From an uncultured Prevotella sp. (lineage in GTDB: Bacteria > Bacteroidota > Bacteroidia > Bacteroidales > Bacteroidaceae): a stretch of DNA of 28,484 nucleotides. The number at the start of each line of letters is the position of its first letter. Position 1 is the first letter of the stretch. The notes under the pieces are model-generated. The model searched no databases and was not told the DNA's origin. It was given only the letters and a program-made list of their open reading frames with translations. The translations under genes and the position numbers were made by a program. Location: assembly GCA_946998295.1 (NCBI GenBank), contig CAMPYS010000024.1:1-28484 (forward strand), written 5' to 3'. Below, one piece after another: positions 6,908 through 15,641 of this stretch.

Positions 6908-6993
6908 GCCGCAATGGTGGAATTGGTAGACACGAGGGACTTAAAATCCCTTGGCCAGAAATGGCTGTGCGGGTTCAAGTCCCGCTCGCGGCA
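6908..6993 (+). tRNA. tRNA-Leu (anticodon UAA)
   Basis: An 86-base class II tRNA. The acceptor 5' strand is GCCGCAA and the D-arm region is GTGGAATTGGTAGAC. The anticodon stem AGGGA/TCCCT holds loop CTTAAAA (anticodon TAA, reading UUA). The long variable arm is GCCA-GAAA-TGGC, the T arm is GCGGG-TTCAAGT-CCCGC, the 3' acceptor strand is TCGCGGC and the discriminator is A. CCA is not encoded. As read, acceptor position 6-67 is an A-C mismatch. A T-rich stretch follows directly and may end transcription. Confidence 0.95.
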
Positions 6994-7048
6994 CTTTTTT
7001 CTTTTCAAAGAATATTTTTATTCTAAACTATTTAATCTCCTATTCACA

Positions 7049-8041
7049 ATGAAGCAAATAGTTTTTGTTTTATTATTATTATCACTATTAGTTTCTTGTG
7101 GCACTCGAAGCGGTTATTTTAAAGTAGAAGGTCGATTATTAAATATAAATCAAGGTGAATTATATGTATACAGTTCTGATGGTGCCATAGACGGAATGGA
7201 TACAATCAAGGTAGAAGGTGGACGATTTACATACGAAATACCATCTACTTACAAATCTACTCTTACTATTGTTTTTCCTAATTATTATACACAGCCTATA
7301 TTTACCGAACCTGGAGAATTGGTTACTTTAAAAGCTAATGCTTCACATTTAAAGGAGTTAGAGATAACAGGTACAGATGATAATGAGCTTATGACAGATT
7401 TTAGAAAACAAATAGCTTCAGCATCACCACCTGATCAATTGAAATATGCAACACGATTCATAAAAGACCATCCTAATTCTTTAGCAAGTCTTTACATTTT
7501 AAAGAAATATTTTATTTTAACTAATACAACTAATTATCAACTTGCTATCAAGTTACTTAATATAATATCTAAAGCTCAACCAGAAAATGGTGAAATAAAA
7601 ATGCTAAACCAAAAATTAGCTATATTATCTCATGGTTCTATTGGCAATAAGTTAAAAGACTTTTCATTTAAGTGCATAGATGGAAATATTATATCAAGTA
7701 AAAACTTTAAGACTAAAGAAGTCATTGTAAATGTTTGGGCTACTTGGAATTATGATAGTCGTAACTTACAATTAGTATTAAATGATATAGCAAAAAAAAG
7801 TAATAAAATAGAAGTAATAGGTATATGTATTGATGCGTCTCGTAAAACAGCACTTGAATCTTTAAAAAATGATATGATAACATTTCCTAATATTTGTGAT
7901 GGGGAAATGATGGAGGGTAACGCCATAAAGTTTTTTGGTTTTAGAACAATACCAGACAATTTAGTAATAAAAAATGGAAAAATTGTTGAACGAAGAGTTA
8001 GTGTTGATACTTTTCGTCAACGACTAAATAACTTACATTAG
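7049..8041 (+). CDS. thioredoxin-like lipoprotein lacking CXXC (DUF4369 type)
   Basis: A 330-residue lipoprotein beginning MKQIVFVLLL with lipobox LVSC at Cys17. An open frame extends upstream to 6914, but that part lies in the tRNA, so the ATG at 7049 is the start. Residues about 20-115 (YFKVEGRLLNINQGELYVY onward) look like the DUF4369 beta-sandwich that precedes thioredoxin domains in Bacteroidetes. A helical linker follows, and from about residue 205 a thioredoxin/AhpC-TSA-like fold: NVWATWNYDSR where redox-active members have WATWCxxC, and later the cis-Pro loop RTIPDNLVIKNGKIV. Both catalytic cysteines are absent, so disulfide chemistry is not expected. It should be anchored in the periplasm or outer membrane. 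The comM ATG follows the stop after three bases, so the two are probably co-transcribed. Confidence 0.75.
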   Translation: MKQIVFVLLLLSLLVSCGTRSGYFKVEGRLLNINQGELYVYSSDGAIDGMDTIKVEGGRFTYEIPSTYKSTLTIVFPNYYTQPIFTEPGELVTLKANASHLKELEITGTDDNELMTDFRKQIASASPPDQLKYATRFIKDHPNSLASLYILKKYFILTNTTNYQLAIKLLNIISKAQPENGEIKMLNQKLAILSHGSIGNKLKDFSFKCIDGNIISSKNFKTKEVIVNVWATWNYDSRNLQLVLNDIAKKSNKIEVIGICIDASRKTALESLKNDMITFPNICDGEMMEGNAIKFFGFRTIPDNLVIKNGKIVERRVSVDTFRQRLNNLH

Positions 8042-8044
8042 ACA

Positions 8045-9592
8045 ATGCTTGTAAAGACATATTGTGCCGCCGTTAATGGCATGGAGGTAAATACTGTAAC
8101 TGTTGAAGTTAGCATAACACGTGGTGTAATGTATCACTTAACAGGCTTAGGTGATGCAGCAGTAAAAGAAAGTCATGATCGTATAGCAGCAGCACTTTTA
8201 AACATAGGCTACAAATTTCCTGTAGCTGATATTACAGCAAATCTTTCTCCTGCCGATTTGCGTAAAGAGGGTGCAAGTTTTGATCTTCCACTTGCAATAG
8301 CAATTTTATCAGCTACCGATAAGATAAAAAAAGACTTATTGCAAAAATACATGTTAGTTGGTGAATTAAGTCTTGATGGTTCTTTGCAACCAATAAAGGG
8401 CGCATTACCAATTGCTATAAAGGCCCGGTCTGAAAAATTTAAGGGTCTCATTGTGCCAAAAGCAAACGAACATGAAGCAGCCGTCGTTGATCAGTTAGAT
8501 GTGTATGGTATGGATAGCATAGCCGATGTTATAAAATTCTTTAATGGTATATCTACCCCTGTTCCATGTCATGTTAATACTCGCGAAGAGTTTTTTGCAG
8601 GTCAATATGTTAGTGATCTTGATTTTGCAGATGTAAGAGGTCAAGAAAATGTAAAACGTGCTTTAGAAGTTGCTGCAGCCGGTTCGCACAATTTAATTAT
8701 GGTTGGTCCACCAGGCAGTGGAAAAAGTATGATGGCAAAGCGATTACCTTCAATTCTTCCACCTTTATCATTGACAGAAAGTTTAGAAACAACACAAATT
8801 CATTCCATTGCAGGCAAGCTGAAAAAAGAATCTGGACTAATAACTCAACGTCCTTTCCGTAGCCCACACCATACTATATCAGAAGTAGCCCTTGTTGGTG
8901 GTGGTAAAAATCCTATGCCAGGAGAAATAACACTCGCTCACAATGGAGTATTGTTTTGTGATGAACTCCCAGAATTTAATAAACATACATTAGAGGTTTT
9001 ACGACAACCATTAGAAGATCGTGTTATAACTATTTCTCGTGCAAAATATACAGTTACTTATCCTTGTAGCTTTATGTTCGTTGCAAGTATGAATCCATGT
9101 CCATGTGGCTATTTTGGTGACCCAACACATAGATGTGTATGTTCACCCGGTCAGATACAGCGTTATCTATCAAAGATTTCAGGGCCTCTACTTGATCGTA
9201 TAGATATACAATGTGAAATAGCCCCATTGCCATTTAATGATATATCGCAGGCAAAACAAGGAGAATCAAGCTCTGAAATTCGTAAACGTGTAATGGTAGC
9301 GCGTACAAGACAGGTAGAACGTTTCAAAGATTATGAAAATATACATTGTAATGCACAAATGTCTGAAAGGATGATACATAAGTATGCAGAGCCCGATGAA
9401 AAGTCTATCGCACTATTACGTACAGCTATGGAACGCTTAAAACTTTCTGCAAGAGCTTATAATAGAATACTAAAAGTAGCACGAACAATTGCAGATTTAG
9501 ATAATAGTGATAAAGTTCTATCACAACATATTGCCGAAGCAATAGGATACCGTAATCTCGATAGGGGCGACTGGGCAGAGAGACGTTTATAA
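8045..9592 (+). CDS. comM: YifB/ComM family magnesium-chelatase-like AAA+ ATPase
   Basis: A 515-residue cytoplasmic ATPase of usual family length. The N-terminal ChlI-like domain (about 20-170) includes NLSPADLRKEG and FDLPLAIAIL. The AAA+ core has Walker A GPPGSGKS at 221-228 and Walker B LFCDELPEF near 303-311. The MNPCPCGYFGD segment and the C-terminal Mg-chelatase domain (SARAYNRILKVARTIADL) follow. In other bacteria ComM is a hexameric helicase that promotes branch migration during natural transformation; YifB proteins are also widespread in species not known to be transformable. It follows the lipoprotein gene by three bases. Family assignment is secure; the cellular role here is inferred. 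Confidence 0.93.
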   Translation: MLVKTYCAAVNGMEVNTVTVEVSITRGVMYHLTGLGDAAVKESHDRIAAALLNIGYKFPVADITANLSPADLRKEGASFDLPLAIAILSATDKIKKDLLQKYMLVGELSLDGSLQPIKGALPIAIKARSEKFKGLIVPKANEHEAAVVDQLDVYGMDSIADVIKFFNGISTPVPCHVNTREEFFAGQYVSDLDFADVRGQENVKRALEVAAAGSHNLIMVGPPGSGKSMMAKRLPSILPPLSLTESLETTQIHSIAGKLKKESGLITQRPFRSPHHTISEVALVGGGKNPMPGEITLAHNGVLFCDELPEFNKHTLEVLRQPLEDRVITISRAKYTVTYPCSFMFVASMNPCPCGYFGDPTHRCVCSPGQIQRYLSKISGPLLDRIDIQCEIAPLPFNDISQAKQGESSSEIRKRVMVARTRQVERFKDYENIHCNAQMSERMIHKYAEPDEKSIALLRTAMERLKLSARAYNRILKVARTIADLDNSDKVLSQHIAEAIGYRNLDRGDWAERRL

Positions 9593-9724
9593 TACCTATT
9601 TGATATATTTTTATAATATATTTCTTTATTAGCATACTTATAATGACTTATTTAATCTTATTTTGCTTTTTATAAATTCTAAAATAGAGTATATATAAAA
9701 GTAAAAAAATATAGAAAAAATGAT

Positions 9725-10966
9725 ATGAATATACAAGATTATGAAATAATGGCTCCTGTTGGCTCAAGAGAGAGTCTTGCAGCAGCAATACAAGCAGGAA
9801 CAAACTCAATTTATTTTGGAATAGGCCAATTAAATATGAGATCGCATTCTGCTAATCATTTCACAATAGATGATCTTAATGATATAGCAGATACTTGCAA
9901 TAGGAAAAATATCAAAACATATTTAACTGTAAATACAATAATATATGATGACGATATAGATACTATGCACAAAATAATAGATGCTGCAAAACAAGCTAAA
10001 ATAACAGCGGTAATAGCAAGTGATGTAGCTGTTATGGTGTATTGTAGGCAAATAGGAGTAGAAGTTCACCTTTCAACTCAACTTAATATTTCTAATATCG
10101 AAGCACTAAAATTCTATTCTCAATTTGCAGATGTAGCAGTCTTGGCAAGAGAATTAAATATGACACAAGTTGCAGCAATATACAAACAGATAAAAGAACA
10201 AGATATAAGAGGTCCACATGGAAAACTAATTAGGATAGAAATGTTTTGTCATGGTGCTTTTTGTATGGCTATTTCAGGAAAATGTTACATGAGTTTACAT
10301 GATGCTAATAGGTCAGCAAATCGTGGCGAATGTGTTCAGATATGTAGGCGCTCGTACACTGTTACCGACAATGAAACAGGTAACAAACTTGAGATAGATA
10401 ATAAATATATAATGAGCCCTAAGGACTTAAAAACAATTTCATTCATAGATAAGATGATGGAAGCAGGAGTAAGCGTATTTAAAATAGAAGGACGAGCTCG
10501 AGGTCCAGAATATGTATATGAAGTTGTTACATGCTACAAAGAAGCTATAAAAAGTGTATTAGAAAACTCTTTCACCGAATCAAAAAAAGAAGATTGGAAT
10601 AAACGCCTATCGACAGTTTTCAATCGTGGCTTTTGGGATGGCTACTATCAAGGGCAGAAAATGGGCGAATGGACTAAAAAATATGGAAACAAAGCTACAG
10701 AAAAGAAAATAATAGTAGGTAAAGTAATAAAATACTTCTCTAAACTAAATGTTGCAGAAATAGCTGTAGAGGCTTCCGAACTTTCTTTAAATGATACAGT
10801 TCTTATTACAGGTACAACTACTGGAATAATGAAATTTGCTATTAAAGAAATACGTTATGAATTAGAACCAATAACTAAGGCACAAAAAGGATGGCGTATA
10901 TCAATACCAGTAATTGGAAAAGTTAGACCTAATGATAAGGTATATAAAATTATAAAGAATGAATAA
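9725..10966 (+). CDS. U32 peptidase-family protein (TrhP/YegQ-like)
   Basis: A 413-residue protein with the U32 pattern. The N-terminus IMAPVGSRESLAAAIQAGTN and FGIGQLNMR form the start of a TIM-barrel-like domain. The signature EMFCHGAFCMAISGKCYMS follows, then NRGECVQICRRSY, giving cysteines at 175, 180, 187, 203 and 207. The C-terminal part (from about 325) looks like the accessory beta-barrel. Despite the name, the characterised bacterial members TrhP and RlhA hydroxylate tRNA U34 or 23S rRNA, with the cysteines thought to hold an iron-sulfur cluster. TrhP-type function is the best guess because of length and lack of a second catalytic half. A 132-base AT-rich gap separates it from comM. 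Family sure, substrate not. Confidence 0.85.
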   Translation: MNIQDYEIMAPVGSRESLAAAIQAGTNSIYFGIGQLNMRSHSANHFTIDDLNDIADTCNRKNIKTYLTVNTIIYDDDIDTMHKIIDAAKQAKITAVIASDVAVMVYCRQIGVEVHLSTQLNISNIEALKFYSQFADVAVLARELNMTQVAAIYKQIKEQDIRGPHGKLIRIEMFCHGAFCMAISGKCYMSLHDANRSANRGECVQICRRSYTVTDNETGNKLEIDNKYIMSPKDLKTISFIDKMMEAGVSVFKIEGRARGPEYVYEVVTCYKEAIKSVLENSFTESKKEDWNKRLSTVFNRGFWDGYYQGQKMGEWTKKYGNKATEKKIIVGKVIKYFSKLNVAEIAVEASELSLNDTVLITGTTTGIMKFAIKEIRYELEPITKAQKGWRISIPVIGKVRPNDKVYKIIKNE

Positions 10967-11001
10967 TTAAAAAATATATTATATATAATTAAGCTGATAT
11001 A

Positions 11002-11033
11002 TTTATTTATTAAGAATACATTAATTAAATTTG
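11002..11033 (+). promoter_or_regulatory. probable promoter for sufE
   Basis: TAAATTTG (11026-11033) matches the -7 consensus exactly. The -33 position, 20 bases upstream, is TTTA rather than TTTG. The sufE ATG lies 46 bases downstream of the -7 box. Confidence 0.5.
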
Positions 11034-11079
11034 CAATTAATAGCTGATTAGGTTATATTAATAAATTAATAAAAGGAAA

Positions 11080-11505
11080 ATGTTATCAATAAATGAGTTA
11101 CAAGACAGTATAGTTGAAGAATTTTCAGAACTAACTGATTGGATGGATAAGTATCAAATGTTAATAGAACTGGGTAATGAATTAAAACCATTAGATTCAG
11201 AATATAAAAATGAGCAAAATCTGATTGATGGATGTCAAAGCCGTGTATGGTTGCAATGTGATATAAAAGATGGTTTATTGGTTTTTACAGCAGACTCTGA
11301 TGCTTTGATAACAAAAGGTATTATAGCATTACTTATTAGGGTATTGAGCGGACATACACCAAAGGAAATATTAGATGCAAATTTATATTTTATAGATAAA
11401 ATAGGATTACACCAACATCTAAGCCCAACACGTAGTAATGGACTTCTTGCAATGGTAAATAAAATAAAATCGTACGCATTAGTTTTTAATTCTAAGTCAG
11501 TGTGA
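11080..11505 (+). CDS. sufE: SufE family cysteine-desulfuration protein
   Basis: A 141-residue cytoplasmic protein of normal SufE length. SufE takes persulfide sulfur from the cysteine desulfurase SufS and passes it to the SufBCD scaffold for Fe-S cluster assembly. The acceptor cysteine is Cys52 in LIDGCQSRVW, and the C-terminal GLHQHLSPTRSNGL matches the conserved end of the family. No suf genes are adjacent, so SufS and SufBCD must be encoded elsewhere. The stop codon overlaps the GTG start of the downstream methyltransferase by four bases, suggesting translational coupling. Confidence 0.92.
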   Translation: MLSINELQDSIVEEFSELTDWMDKYQMLIELGNELKPLDSEYKNEQNLIDGCQSRVWLQCDIKDGLLVFTADSDALITKGIIALLIRVLSGHTPKEILDANLYFIDKIGLHQHLSPTRSNGLLAMVNKIKSYALVFNSKSV

Positions 11506-12044
11506 AAAAATTACGTACTATCGAAATGAATCGATTAAACATTAATGAGTTTCAACAATCTAAGAAATTACCACTTATTGTTGTACTTGATAATGTTCGT
11601 TCTTTATATAATGTAGGCAGCATATTTAGGTCATGTGATGCTTTTAGAGTAGAATCACTTTATTTATGTGGAATTACAGCTATTCCACCTAATACAGAAA
11701 TTCATAAAACCGCATTAGGTGCCGAAGAATCTATTTCATGGAGATACTTTAATACTACACAGGAAGCTATAGAAGAATTAAAAAGACAAAACTATCTAAT
11801 ATATTCGGTAGAACAAGTAAAAGGTTCAACTAAATTAAATAAATTTATTCCGAATTTAAGTGAACAGCATTATGCTATTATATTAGGAAATGAAGTTAAA
11901 GGAGTTCAACAAAATATAGTAGACTTAAGTGATGGATGTATAGAAATACCACAATTTGGAACAAAGCATTCATTAAATGTTAGCGTTACAGCTGGAATTA
12001 TTATATGTTCATTTGCAATGAATAACATAGATAAATACCAATGA
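11502..12044 (+). CDS. TrmH/SpoU family RNA 2'-O-methyltransferase
   Basis: A 180-residue SPOUT-fold RNA methyltransferase using S-adenosylmethionine. The three family motifs are visible: NVRSLYNVGSIFRSCDAF (motif 1, with the catalytic Asn/Arg), YAIILGNEVKGV (motif 2) and IPQFGTKHSLNVSVTAG (motif 3, trefoil-knot loop). The GTG start at 11502 overlaps the sufE stop (GTGA). It is preferred over the ATG at 11526 because homologues, as I recall them, carry the KLRTIEMNRL-like lead. It lacks the extra N-terminal RNA-binding domain of RlmB/TrmH proper, so the exact tRNA or rRNA site cannot be given. Confidence 0.9.
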   Translation: MKKLRTIEMNRLNINEFQQSKKLPLIVVLDNVRSLYNVGSIFRSCDAFRVESLYLCGITAIPPNTEIHKTALGAEESISWRYFNTTQEAIEELKRQNYLIYSVEQVKGSTKLNKFIPNLSEQHYAIILGNEVKGVQQNIVDLSDGCIEIPQFGTKHSLNVSVTAGIIICSFAMNNIDKYQ

Positions 12045-12065
12045 TTTAAAAAATATTGGCAAAAA

Positions 12066-12090
12066 TTATTCTTTTCTTTAAAAAGAATAA
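12066..12090. repeat. perfect AT-rich inverted repeat upstream of pta
   Basis: TTATTCTTTT (12066-12075) and AAAAGAATAA (12081-12090) form a perfect 10-bp stem with a 5-base loop. They lie after the methyltransferase stop and 6 bases before the pta -33 element. It could be a weak terminator or a regulator site for pta. Confidence 0.4.
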
Positions 12091-12095
12091 TAAAC

Positions 12096-12127
12096 TTTGG
12101 TATTACATAGGTAATTTGCTATCTTTG
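12096..12127 (+). promoter_or_regulatory. Bacteroidetes-type promoter for pta-ackA
   Basis: TTTG (12096-12099), 20 bases, TATCTTTG (12120-12127), a full consensus match. The pta ATG is 48 bases further on, so the leader is about 40 bases. Confidence 0.8.
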
Positions 12128-12174
12128 CATAACAAAATGAGGTATATACAATTAAAAATTTAAATACATATACT

Positions 12175-13221
12175 ATGGACTTATTATTACAAGAAATAGT
12201 TGAGCGAGCAAAAGCAAGTAAACAGCGTATAGTACTTCCTGAAGCCGAAGAGGAAAGAACTCTTAAAGCAGCTGACAAGGCATTGGCTAATGATATAGCA
12301 GATATCATACTTATAGGTGATCCTCAAAATATTAAAAAATTATCTGAAAAATGGGGATTATCTAATATAGGTAAAGCAAAGATAGTAGATCCACAAAATA
12401 ATCCTCGTAGTGAAGAGTATGCAAATAAATTAGCAGAACTTCGGAAGAAAAAGGGAATGACATTAGAAAAAGCACGAGAATTGGTAAAAAACAATCTATA
12501 CTTAGGCTGCATGATTATAAAAATGGGAGAAGCCGATGGACAGATTTCAGGTGCGCTCTCAACTACAGGAGACACACTTAGACCAGCTTTACAAATTATA
12601 AAATGTCAGCCTGGTATAACTTGCGTAAGCGGTGCAATGCTTATACTAACACATGAAAAACAATATGGTGAAAATGGAATTGTAGTAATGAGTGATGTTG
12701 CAGTAACCCCAAACCCAACAGCAGAACAACTATCCCAAATAGCTTTTACAACTGCTGCTACAGCTAAAAGTGTTGCAGGATTTAAAGACCCTCATATAGC
12801 AATATTAAGTTTTTCTACTAAAGGATCTGCAAAAGATGCTATTGATAAGAAAACTGGTAAAAGTGTTTACATAATAGACAAAGTTATAGAGGCTACAAAG
12901 ATAGCAAAGAAAAACTACCCTGATTTAAATATAGATGGAGAATTACAAGCAGATGCAGCACTTGACCCTATTACAGCTGCTAAAAAAGCTCCAAATTCTA
13001 ATATCGCAGGAAAAGCTAATGTTTTAATCGTTCCAAACTTAGAAGTAGGAAACATAGGATATAAGCTGATACAACGTCTTGGTGGAGCTACAGCAATAGG
13101 ACCAATCCTACAAGGTATAGATAGACCTGTTAATGATTTGTCTCGTGGATGCTCTATAGACGATATATACTATATGGTAGCTATAACAGCTTGTCAAGCT
13201 CAAGATGCTAAATCAAGATAA
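12175..13221 (+). CDS. pta: phosphate acetyltransferase
   Basis: A 348-residue short-form Pta (catalytic domain only, without the N-terminal DRTGG/P-loop part of the E. coli enzyme). It converts acetyl-CoA and phosphate to acetyl phosphate and CoA in the cytoplasm. Recognisable segments are RIVLPEAEEERTLKAAD, the substrate-site region MGEADGQISGALSTTGDT, VMSDVAVTPNPTAEQL, LSFSTKGSAK, and the C-terminal NVLIVPNLEVGNIGYKL with GPILQGIDRPVNDLSRGCS. Acetate kinase follows after 73 bases on the same strand with no visible promoter between, giving the pta-ackA pair that yields ATP and acetate. It has its own promoter at 12096-12127. Confidence 0.95.
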   Translation: MDLLLQEIVERAKASKQRIVLPEAEEERTLKAADKALANDIADIILIGDPQNIKKLSEKWGLSNIGKAKIVDPQNNPRSEEYANKLAELRKKKGMTLEKARELVKNNLYLGCMIIKMGEADGQISGALSTTGDTLRPALQIIKCQPGITCVSGAMLILTHEKQYGENGIVVMSDVAVTPNPTAEQLSQIAFTTAATAKSVAGFKDPHIAILSFSTKGSAKDAIDKKTGKSVYIIDKVIEATKIAKKNYPDLNIDGELQADAALDPITAAKKAPNSNIAGKANVLIVPNLEVGNIGYKLIQRLGGATAIGPILQGIDRPVNDLSRGCSIDDIYYMVAITACQAQDAKSR

Positions 13222-13294
13222 AAATAATATTAGTAGTATAGCATTTATACTTTACTTTCAAAATAATACACTATATATATAATAAATAATTTAA

Positions 13295-14500
13295 ATGAAA
13301 ATATTAGTTTTAAATTGCGGAAGTAGCTCCATAAAATACAAATTGTATAACATGGAAGATGAAAGCGTTCTTGCTCAAGGTATAGCAGAGCGTGTTGGTT
13401 TAGATGAATCTTTTATAAAGATAACACTACCTGATGGTAGTAAGAAGAAAATAATGCACGATATGCCAGACCATAAGGAGGGAGTTAAATTTGTTTTTCA
13501 AACTCTTACACATTCAGAATATGGTGCATTGAAAAATCTTGAAGAAATAGATGCTGTTGGTCATCGAGTTGTTCAAGGTGGCGACTTATTTGAAAAAAGC
13601 TGTATAGTTACAAAAGAAGTAGAAAAAGGTATAGAAAGTCTTATAGATCTTGCTCCTGTACATAATTTAGGCCATTTAAGAGGACTTAAGGCTGTAGACT
13701 CATTGATACCATCTATTCCTCAAGTTGTTGTTTTTGATAATGCGTTTCATAGCACTATGCCACCTTATGCTTACTTATATGCTATACCTTACGAAATGTA
13801 TGAAAAATATCATGTACGCCGTTATGGATTCCATGGCACAAGTCATCGCTATGTATCTAAAAGAGCATGTGAATACCTTAATGTTGATTATAACACACAA
13901 AAGATTATTACATGCCATATAGGAAATGGGGCTTCAATGGCTGCAATAAAAAATGGAAAAGTTATAGATACTTCTATGGGATTGACTCCATTAGCAGGTT
14001 TAATGATGGGGTCTCGATGTGGTGATATTGATGCTTCTGCTGTTACCTATATGATGGAGAAACTCGGTAAAACACCACACGAAATGTCTGAGTATCTAAA
14101 TAAACAGAGTGGCGTATTAGGAATAACAGGTATAAGTTCAGATATGCGTGAAATTGAGGCTGCCGAAGAACGAGGAGACAAGCGAGCTATATTAGCTTTA
14201 CAGATGTATAGCTATAGGATAAAAAAATATATCGGTGCCTATGCTGCTGCTATGGGAGGTGTGGATATTATTATATGGACCGCAGGAGTTGGTGAAAACC
14301 AAATAGGACTTCGTTGGGACACTTGCGAAGGTCTTGACTTCTTAGGAATAAAGATGGATAAAGAACGTAATAAATGCCGTGCTGTAGAACGTGTCCTTTC
14401 TTCAGATGATTCAAAAGTTAAAGTATTGTTAATACCTACAGATGAAGAGATTGTTATAGCCCGTGATACTCAAGAACTTGTAACCTCTTTGAAAAAATAA
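13295..14500 (+). CDS. ackA: acetate kinase
   Basis: A 401-residue ASKHA-fold kinase of normal length. It transfers phosphate from acetyl phosphate to ADP, completing acetate fermentation with Pta. The N-terminal LNCGSSSIKYKLY carries Asn7, and HRVVQGG carries the substrate Arg. RYGFHGTSHRYVS holds the active-site His, MGSRCGDIDAS holds the second Arg, and PTDEEIVIARD near the C-terminus holds the magnesium-binding Glu. It is followed by a strong terminator at 14537-14576. No oddities. Confidence 0.96.
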   Translation: MKILVLNCGSSSIKYKLYNMEDESVLAQGIAERVGLDESFIKITLPDGSKKKIMHDMPDHKEGVKFVFQTLTHSEYGALKNLEEIDAVGHRVVQGGDLFEKSCIVTKEVEKGIESLIDLAPVHNLGHLRGLKAVDSLIPSIPQVVVFDNAFHSTMPPYAYLYAIPYEMYEKYHVRRYGFHGTSHRYVSKRACEYLNVDYNTQKIITCHIGNGASMAAIKNGKVIDTSMGLTPLAGLMMGSRCGDIDASAVTYMMEKLGKTPHEMSEYLNKQSGVLGITGISSDMREIEAAEERGDKRAILALQMYSYRIKKYIGAYAAAMGGVDIIIWTAGVGENQIGLRWDTCEGLDFLGIKMDKERNKCRAVERVLSSDDSKVKVLLIPTDEEIVIARDTQELVTSLKK

Positions 14501-14536
14501 TATAAAGTTTAAATTACTTACTATATATATTTTATA

Positions 14537-14576
14537 AAACAAGAGGGTGTGTCGATTTAGACACACCCTCTTGTTT
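14537..14576. terminator. strong bidirectional terminator between convergent operons
   Basis: A perfect 17-bp stem (14537-14553 with 14560-14576; core AAGAGGGTGTGTC) with a 6-base loop is flanked by A-rich sequence on the left and TTTATTT on the right. It ends pta-ackA on the plus strand and, read the other way, the FKBP gene that stops at 14609. Confidence 0.92.
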
Positions 14577-14608
14577 ATTTATTGTAATTATTTATTATAA
14601 CTGTTAAT

Positions 14609-15553
14609 TTATTTGTCTTGTGTTGTGTTACCATCTTTAGATACAATACGATTTAGCGTTAGTTTGAATATTAAGTTTGCGTATGGTGGAATATCTCTTC
14701 CAGCACCTCTCTCATTATATGCTAAATAATATGGTATATATAGTTCCCATGTAGAACCTTCTGGCATAAGTTGGAGAGCTTCTGTCCAACCTTTTATTAG
14801 TTTGCCAACTCCAAATGTATCATACTCTACATTATGGTTTACTGTAGCATCAAAAATTTTACCGTCAGTAGTACGTCCCTCGTATGATACTTCTACCTTA
14901 TCATTAATATTTGGTTTTTTACCTTTACCCATAACAATAACTTTATATTGAAGTCCACTTGGCAAAGAAACAATACCGCTCTTTTTCTTATTTTCTTGCA
15001 TAAACTTTTCACTATCAGCTTTTAGCCTTGAAAGTTTATCTGCTGAAAGTTTCTTTATTTTTGTGTCAAAAAAACTTTCAGCATTTTGTTGAGTAAACAT
15101 TGTTGTATCTTTATTTATGCTCGCTATAAGACCGTTATAAAAACAGGTATTATCAATAGGTACATCAGCTGAATTTAAAGTATTAGCCATTTGAGGTTGT
15201 AACATTGTAACTATTTGTAGTCCTGCTTGTACACCTTTGGCAAATACTATCATATCTTTATTATAATAGTTATTAACAACCTGCAATACTCCTGTTTTAA
15301 ATATTTTTATCTGTTTACTATTTAGCTTTAATTGATTCACAGCATACTTTTCTAAATCATTAGAAATGATATAACCAGCTGTATAGTTAATAGAATCATT
15401 TTGTGTTTTAAGTTTAAAAGAAGCTGCAGGTGGAATAACGTGTTTTGAAACTTCTTTATTTACTCTTTTCTTTAATTTCCTTGTTTGTGCATTTACTTTT
15501 ATACTAATAGTGCAAACACTTAAAAGTAGTATTAATATGCCTAATTTTTTCAT
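14609..15553 (-). CDS. secreted FKBP-type peptidyl-prolyl isomerase
   Basis: A 314-residue protein beginning MKKLGILILLLSV with a Sec signal peptide likely cut after KVNA. Residues about 55-185 form a helical FKBP_N-like (Mip/FkpA-type) region. The catalytic FKBP domain (about 205-305) contains SGLQYKVIVMGKGKKP, YEGRTTDGKIFDA, LIKGWTEALQLMPEGS, YLAYNERGAGRDIPPYANLIF. The aromatic and Asp positions of the active site (Tyr, Phe-Asp, Trp in KGW) are kept. It should act in the periplasm as a folding catalyst or chaperone. It is the last of three FKBP genes on this strand. No promoter is visible directly in front, but a terminator-like hairpin (15573-15605) lies between it and the preceding gene, so it may be expressed at a lower level. 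Confidence 0.88.
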   Translation of the reverse strand: MKKLGILILLLSVCTISIKVNAQTRKLKKRVNKEVSKHVIPPAASFKLKTQNDSINYTAGYIISNDLEKYAVNQLKLNSKQIKIFKTGVLQVVNNYYNKDMIVFAKGVQAGLQIVTMLQPQMANTLNSADVPIDNTCFYNGLIASINKDTTMFTQQNAESFFDTKIKKLSADKLSRLKADSEKFMQENKKKSGIVSLPSGLQYKVIVMGKGKKPNINDKVEVSYEGRTTDGKIFDATVNHNVEYDTFGVGKLIKGWTEALQLMPEGSTWELYIPYYLAYNERGAGRDIPPYANLIFKLTLNRIVSKDGNTTQDK

Positions 15554-15572
15554 AAATTATTTTTTATTTAAA

Positions 15573-15605
15573 AGAAGGATTGGGTAAAAACTATCCAATC
15601 CTTCT
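15573..15605 (-). terminator. intergenic hairpin between FKBP genes
   Basis: A perfect 11-bp stem (AGAAGGATTGG at 15573-15583 with CCAATCCTTCT at 15595-15605) and an 11-base loop. Read on the minus strand it is followed by a T-rich stretch (TTTAAATAAAAAAT). It lies between the stop of the lipoprotein FKBP and the start of the secreted FKBP and probably ends or attenuates transcription. Confidence 0.75.
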
Positions 15606-15641
15606 ATATTGTTTATTATTAGTTAAATATATCAATCTATA

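Noticed and set aside
6914..7048. upstream extension of the thioredoxin-like lipoprotein frame
   Set aside because: It reads through the tRNA-Leu; the ATG at 7049 gives a proper lipoprotein signal peptide.
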